Source of the DNA: Globisporangium splendens
Lineage: Eukaryota > Oomycota > Peronosporomycetes > Pythiales > Pythiaceae
Direction: 5' to 3'
Assembly: GCA_006386115.1 (NCBI GenBank)
Contig: VFIW01000018.1
Span: 1 to 64,000, forward strand
Length of the DNA: 64,000 bases
Positions 58,101 through 64,000 of the stretch are shown in pieces. Numbering within the stretch: position 1 is the first letter of the stretch; each line of letters begins with the position of its first letter. Both the position numbers and the translations under genes were made by a program. Below the pieces are notes generated by a model that did no database searches, was not told the origin of the DNA, and worked only from the letters and a program-made list of their open reading frames with translations.

Positions 58101-61100
58101 GAGTCCAAAGTCAGCGCTCGAGACAAGCGTGATCACTGCGTCCAGCCCAGACTTCACGTATTCGCCCCGGCGATCCAGAATGCCGAGCAGGAGATGCGCA
58201 ACATTTGGAGATGGCTTGCGGAGATTCTCCAAAAACAAGTCCAAAATCGCTGCTCTAATGGACGGTGGTGCTGATTCTTGTGGCAGCAGCTCGTACGGAG
58301 AGAGGATGCTGCTTTCGTGACGCTTGCGCTTCTTCGCAGACGACATCGTGACAAAACTCGTGTTCTCAAGATCTGGTTCGTCGCTTCCAGCCTCGCTGTC
58401 GTCGTTTCCAACGTCTCTGGAGTCGTCATAGTCATTGAGCAGTCGGTTCATGTAACCAAGCACAATGTCAGAACTCGATCTGCTATCGATCAATAGATCG
58501 ACAAGGTCCACGCCACTCATTCGATTGCTGATCATGCGCAGCACGACAGCCGAGAGATGAGGAATGTGGGAAGATTTCGTGTACTTGATGTACTGCACGA
58601 TGTTGACAAAGTCCGCACGGTATCGAGACAAAATGGTGTGCAACATCTCCACTTGCAGTCGGTGAGAAAGCTGGCGGTTCAGATCCGCGTTCACGAACGT
58701 CGTGTCCTTCTCGAGAACGAGCACAACAATTTCTAGAGCATGTTGCACGCATCGTTCACGAAGAACACCGACGGCCGAGGACTTTGTCAGTTGGCTACCT
58801 CCACGTCGCTTGCTCGCAGAGTCGCTTGAGTAAATCAACGAGCCGTGAGTCGCTTCGGTTTTCTTCTTGACAATTTCCAAACAGTAGAAAAACGCATGCT
58901 CCAAGTGGACGTCAGTAGATGCGTTCTCCAAACTTTCCACTCCACCATCCGATGACAAAATCAACAGGATCTTCTCGAGAAGCGGACTCCCTGAGAGCAC
59001 ACGCGCAAGAATCTGGTGTGCCAGACTGCCTTCAGCCGCAGAAGAACCTGCGTTGCGCAGAATCTTCTTGAAGATGGCGAGCGCGCCGTTCACGAGGACC
59101 CATTTTTCTTCTTCTTGCTCGTACTTCCGCAAATCAAACTTGAGGAACACACGGTCCAAGAGGTATTCAAAGTAGTATTGAATTGCAGCAACGCGACCAT
59201 CGCCTTCAAACGAGCTCCACGCGTGAGGGTTCTCAAACAACTCATACAAAAGCGTCACAAACCCTCGCGTTGCAGGGTACATTCGGCTCATGGACTCGTA
59301 ATGCTCCAATTCGTAGCTGATATCTTGGTTCCCGTACCCGGACGTATCCCCTGTCGTTCGCAGAATCTGGAGGGCATCGACATGGCGCCACACAAAAGGA
59401 GAGATTTCTGGAACGCGTGCGAAAATCGCCAATGTCTTCATCAGCGCTCCTTTCAGCGAACTTGGGATGCGGCATTGCAGGAACGCGACAAACGTCGGAA
59501 TCGGCGACCAATCGTGGTTGTGGAAGAAAATCAGCGCCAACTGTGGATCACGGATCACAGCTTGGATCACCAACTGAATCATCTCAAGAGCCTCAAGCTC
59601 TTTTGGGCGAATAAAACGCGGACCTGGCGTGTTGTTGTTGCGTAGCGACGAGTTGTCGATCACTCCACCTGACATGCCAGGCAAGAAGCCCGACGCAGGT
59701 TTTTCGGCGTCGGTGAGCAAGCGCTGGTACTTGGCCATAACCGCGAAAAAGTGCTCCCAATTCAAAATCGAAGGGTTCTGCTTGACATGGTGGAACGCAA
59801 GCTGCGCGCAATCTGGACCGCTCGCCGCAGCCGCTACCAAACGCATGTACGCTGCAAAGCATGCTGGGTTCTTGAAGGCAGCATCGCGGCACGCAACCAG
59901 GAACGCGTTGCAGCTTCCACTGTTACCGTTGCTGTCATTATCATTGTCCACCGAGTCGCTGTCGTGTTCGCCATGGCTGATATCTTCCGGTCGCCAGAAC
60001 GATGTGCTGAAGGTCACGTCGCGCGTGCACAACGTTGTCGCGAACTCGATGATGTTTTCCAAGCAGTCTCCGTTCCACGCAGCGACGTCGCCGTTGCTCT
60101 CGGATTGCATTGCCGATAACGCGGCTTGGTCGGCGAGGGTTGGTACGTCGATCATCAAATTTGTCGAGTAGTTGACAAACAACAGTTCAAAACTGCGCTC
60201 ATAGATATGATACAGCAACGGGTCTTGCTTTGCATCGGGAAAGTACTTGAGCAGGATGTTCACCATCGTCGTAAACACTCGCTCTTCAATCGCCTTCTTC
60301 ACGACATTTGGTCCTTGCTCGACCTCAGCAAACATACCAGCACCCGCAGATCGGGAAGCGCTACTGTTCTCACCCACTGAACCGAGGAAGCCCGCCCAGG
60401 CGAGCATAGCTACGCTCTGGAACGAAGCATGCTCCCATTCCTGCTCGTAGAAGATCTTGTGCAGTTCGCGAACGACAGTCGCGTGCTCGCTTCCGTCCAG
60501 CACATTACCACTGACGGTATCTCCAGTCTCGCGGTCCATTTTTTCATTTTTCTAGCAAGCAGAACCACAAAGTAGCGCATCATACACATTGATCAGAATA
60601 ACAACCCACTTAGCAACATTCAACAAGCATAAATCACCCGGTTTTCCTTCGTACCTGCAGCAACACGTTGAACAGTGCAACTTGCACCGTTGTCATAGCC
60701 TGGAGCATGCACGAGACCTGCTTCACAACGCCCTCAGGGGACGTTCCAGCCAACGATCCTCGTTCAAACAACTGCGAAAACGAAGACAGGTTCACAATGT
60801 GGGGCGACACTTTCGCAACGACAGCATTCAGCCGTCCACAGAGCGACTTCAGCAGCTCTGCGATCTTTTGCACTTCCTGTGGCGTCACGCGGCAGCTCGA
60901 CACGATAAACACGATCGCATCGGCGATGAGGCAGTGCCAGTAGCTCGCAGATTGCTCCACGTGCGTGATCTGAAGGAGTTTCGGCAGCTGCTTGTCGTAC
61001 GCTGCGACGAGCTTTGTCAGCAATTGGTTCGACAGGAGCTTGTTCGTGTCTGCGGAAAACACAAAGTGCGTTCACGATGCCAATAAGAAAAAATTAGTAC

Positions 61101-61674
61101 GCCTGCACCAAGTATGCGAGAAAGGCGGTCCAAACCAACCGCACGTACATGAAGTCACAAACTGTCGGCGCTTGGCGTCCAAGCGATCGTCAAAGCGTAG
61201 GCGCAACAGTTCCTTGATCAGGTTCAGCTTGTATTCGGTCTCCGAGATGAGGAAATGGCGCGCGGCCGCTGGAATCGAGCTCGTGATCGACTCGGCAGGC
61301 AATTGGTCGACACGCTCAATCCATTCGCGGCGCTGCTGGTCGCTCGCCAGGTACCAGAACTCAAAGCAGCGCGCCTCGCTCACGTGGAACTCGTCGCTAA
61401 GCTTGAAGATCTCCTGCTGGATGACCGCTGAGACGTCGATGCTCTTGCCCGCGACCTTGACTTTGTTGGCCTGAAGCGCCGTGCGCTCGCTCGCCTGTGG
61501 CGCTGGCCACTCGAGCGCCGCGAGCAGCTCCCGCTCGTGGTGCTGCAGCGACGTCGTGTAGTGCTGCACGTCATCGTCGTGCATCGTGTGGCTCGCGAAC
61601 GCGTGCAGCTGCTGGTGCAGCGCGCGGAAGGCGAGCGCCGGCGGCGTCGGGATCTCGAGCGTGTCGTCGCTCAT
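55112..61674 (-). CDS. NUP205: nuclear pore complex protein Nup205 (Nup192 family)
   Basis: Four exons (61674-61149, 61049-60655, 60551-55287, 55177-55112) join in phase to about 2083 residues, the usual size for the family. It is an inner-ring scaffold nucleoporin made of alpha-helical solenoid. The N-terminal part has VIQQEIFKLSDEFHVSEARC, matching the conserved Nup205 start (...l.LsdeL.lde..a..ll). Later are LLSNQLLTKLVAAYD, WHCLIADAIVFIVSS, a WAGFLGS segment and a long helical body. The last exon is only 22 codons (SNSFVHALARKLRDVASAKLE-stop) after a GAG|GTATGC donor. The 5.3-kb exon has no stop or frameshift, which bears on the quality of the sequence. Identification rests on size and N-terminal motifs. 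Confidence 0.85.
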
Positions 61675-62040
61675 GGCTCGTCGTCGGCTCCTTTGGGGTG
61701 CTGGTTTCCTTAGGGGCTGGTGTGGCGAATGGCCGAGGGCGGGAAGCACACGCATTCGAAACTAAGAGGGGAAAGGACGGTACGTTTGTGCAAATCGAAC
61801 CCACGTTGACTGGAGCGTTCTAGATATAGTTCCAAAATGCGTTTCACATAGAGAATGTGGAGCGACTCAGTCAAAATCGAATCTCAACGAGTCTGTACGG
61901 TGCTTGAAACAGTGGTGCTACACCAAGTGAGGCGCTCCAGATAGAGTTCCAACGTCCGTTCCATATTGTGGATCGACCCAGACTTTTGGCCACAGATTCG
62001 CTTGTTGAAGCTTGTGATTTGACTGTGAAAGAAAGAGAAA
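61675..62040. promoter_or_regulatory. divergent promoter with an imperfect direct repeat, Nup205 / secreted glycine-rich protein
   Basis: 366 bp. The stretch 61812-61868 (with AGATATAGTTCCAA...CGTTTCACATA...TGTGGAGCGACTCA) recurs imperfectly at 61931-61981 (AGATAGAGTTCCAA...CGTTCCATA...TGTGGATCGACCCA). It may be a duplicated regulatory block shared by both genes. Confidence 0.45.
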
Positions 62041-64000
62041 ATGGAGAGGAGTGCTGCACGGGCAAGCGGATCGTTCTCGCGACGTCGGCGGTGGCGCGTG
62101 GCGATGCCCTCATGGATGGATGTCGCATGCAGCGCTTACTGGATGTTGCTGTTGTGTGCCACTGCCACTCTCGCGAATGGCGAAGACCCCACGACGTTCG
62201 TGATCGACGCGACGACCAAGCTCCAGGATGTGTTCCAGGTGTGTGTTCGTGCATTTGTTTTTTCTTTACGGAGGTGGCTTTCACGCCACATGTAGAGCCA
62301 CTCATCACTCGGCAGCATGCTCTGCTTATTTTACATTGGTGTGCTCTTTGTTGCATACTGACGATGTTGTTCCTCTCCCCGCAGTGCTCCAGATTAATCC
62401 CGATCGGCTATTACAATGAGTTTTACGTGACCTGCCAGCTTACGATCCCGCCAGCGCAGAATACGAGCAGCTGGGCGATGCTCAGTGTCCGTGATACCGT
62501 ACTGGACGGCGCCGCGCTCGCTCCACTCGCAGGCGTGCATGTGGAGCTGCTGTTCGATCTGGATCCGACGCGCACCGCGATGTCGATCGCGAATGCAACG
62601 ATCCAAGCAAGTGCAGTCGTGATCCACGCGTTAGATCTTACGCTTGACTCGGCATCAAGCATGAATGTCTCTGCTCGAGGCTTGAAGTTTGGTCCGGGTT
62701 TCAACTCGCGATATGATATGGGGGGAAGCTATGGTGGGCTTGGTGGGGCCTCGTTGACACCACTCCACCAAAGCTGCGAACGCATCCGCCCGAACGAGTT
62801 CTTCCGCAGCATTGGCGATGTGTCAGGGGACCTGTCGGACTTTCAGGGGTACGGCAGTGGCGGTGGCAATGACAAAGCGCGTGGAGGCGGTCGCATCGAA
62901 GTGAATGTTGCGCACGATGCGATTCTCAACGGATCGGTGCTTGCGAATGGCGGGGCGGCTTGCACGGACTGCTCCGATAGCGCAGGAGCAGGTACGAGGA
63001 TCTAATGAAGTTGCTGCCATCTGTTGGTAGTTCTGGACTCTAACACTTTTGCAGGTGGGACGATTATTATCAAGGCTGGCGAGCGCATATATGGACAAGC
63101 TATTGTGCACGCAAATGGCGGAGAGCCTGCTGTTTTTGACGACGACCAAGGGCTACTTGGCGAAGGTGGTGGCGGTGGCGGAGGAGGTGGGAGGATAGTT
63201 TTCGAGTCTAAGCATGCCGAAGAGCTGGATCCGGCGCACGTTGAAGCGTTTGGCGGCGGACTTCCCGGCGAGCATAAGAACGATGTTATTAAATGGTGCC
63301 AGCTTGGAGGTGATGGAACGATTCTCAAGCTTCAGCACTCGGTACAAGACGGCTATACTGAAGTTCAGCCAGGCGACGATGATCCGCCGGCGACGCTTAT
63401 CAGTACATTAGTTGTGAAAGGCGGAAGACTGACGCATGAGGGCCCTGCGAAGAGGGTCCAGATCTACGGATGCACCCCGATATACTATCAATCTTCTAGC
63501 TGGCTTCCGTTTTTGCCGGATTCTCTCGCGCACATTTTTGTCAGTGGGGGTGCTACTCTGTGTACGAGCTACATCGAACTGAAGGTGAGTGGCAAAGAGA
63601 GCATACTGGTCTATACCAAGAGCGACGTTGTTCATGTTTTGCGCTGCGTTATTGTGTTTGCTCTAGCCAAGTGTTTGCGACGCCAAGAGCTCTTTTGTGG
63701 TAAGATCAAATGCTTGTGCATGGCGTTGACAGCAGCCTTTGATACTAACAACCGTGTGACTATTGCACAAACACAGCTTGATGCAGGATCTGAGCTAATT
63801 GGTCTGGAAGGGAACCGGTCGGTTCATATTGTCGCATCACAGTTTACTCTTCAGGTATCACCGTTTTGTCCTGTTTAACGTGGTCTTCAAAAAGCATACT
63901 CACGCGTATGTCCCTGCACTGAACAGGGGTTTGTTGGACCATCAACTCAGACAGATCGCGACCTCTTTATCCTCACGCTTGAGGGCACTGATGTGTCCAT
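62041..64000 (+). CDS. large secreted glycine-rich protein, 5' part (runs off the window)
   Basis: Exons 62041-62238, 62385-62991, 63055-63584, 63667-63699, 63777-63854 and 63927 onward join in phase. A signal peptide is likely (WMLLLCATATLANG after a basic stretch). The body has repeated Gly-rich, beta-prone units: GGSYGGLGGASL, YGSGGGNDKARGGGRIEV, LANGGAACTDCSDSAGAG, GGTIIIKAGERIYGQAIVHANGG and a nine-glycine run before RIVFESKHAEEL. This order resembles a plant and protist family of large glycine-rich membrane proteins (Arabidopsis At5g11700 type), which have C-terminal membrane segments that would lie beyond the window. Function is unknown; probably surface-exposed. Confidence 0.7.

Overview
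The window is nuclear DNA of a eukaryote. Genes have short GT-AG introns (about 60-150 bp, often with GTACGT donors), GC-rich codons and tight spacing, and strands alternate between divergent and convergent pairs. The best fit is an oomycete or a close stramenopile. Supporting signs are the neighbouring ankyrin/TKL kinase genes, a phosphoglycerate kinase with a mitochondrial-type presequence, a flagellar radial-spoke gene, and promoter sites resembling the oomycete initiator. The species cannot be fixed from the sequence alone. I saw no mobile element, rRNA, convincing tRNA or CRISPR array.

Layout. 1-8.1 kb: 3' end of an NT5DC-type HAD 5'-nucleotidase, a small membrane protein (-), a broken BK/Slo-like K+ channel, and an SCFD2-like Sec1/Munc18 protein (-). 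8.5-15.5 kb: two facing TKL-kinase genes, one with ankyrin repeats plus two kinase domains, one with three zinc ribbons. 15.9-25.6 kb: lysyl-tRNA synthetase, a P5C-reductase-like/CaMK-type kinase fusion, a RanBP2-type zinc-finger protein, radial spoke head protein 4/6. 25.7-36.7 kb: DCAF4-like WD protein (-), a one-TM protein, an SH3/IQ coiled-coil protein (-), APC/C subunit 2, a POLD4-like protein (-), a small lysine-rich protein. 37.2-44.4 kb: double-SCP2 protein (-), ORC5, and a B-box/zinc-knuckle/PH/kinase protein (-). 45.9-55 kb: 2OG-Fe(II) oxygenase, USE1-like SNARE (-), PGK, myosin. 55.1-64 kb: Nup205 (-) and the 5' part of a secreted glycine-rich protein that runs off the end.

Most genes serve housekeeping roles: translation, replication licensing, cell-cycle ubiquitination, nuclear pore, Golgi-ER traffic. 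The unusual content lies in the signalling proteins and their domain combinations.

Five genes carry in-frame stops, and at least two of these also carry frameshifts: the K+ channel, ankyrin-kinase, zinc-ribbon kinase, radial spoke and SH3/IQ genes. In contrast the 5.3 kb Nup205 exon and the 3.9 kb myosin ORF are clean. Gene decay, heterozygous alleles and consensus errors are all possible; raw reads would decide. The K+ channel also lacks its pore, which single-base errors cannot explain.
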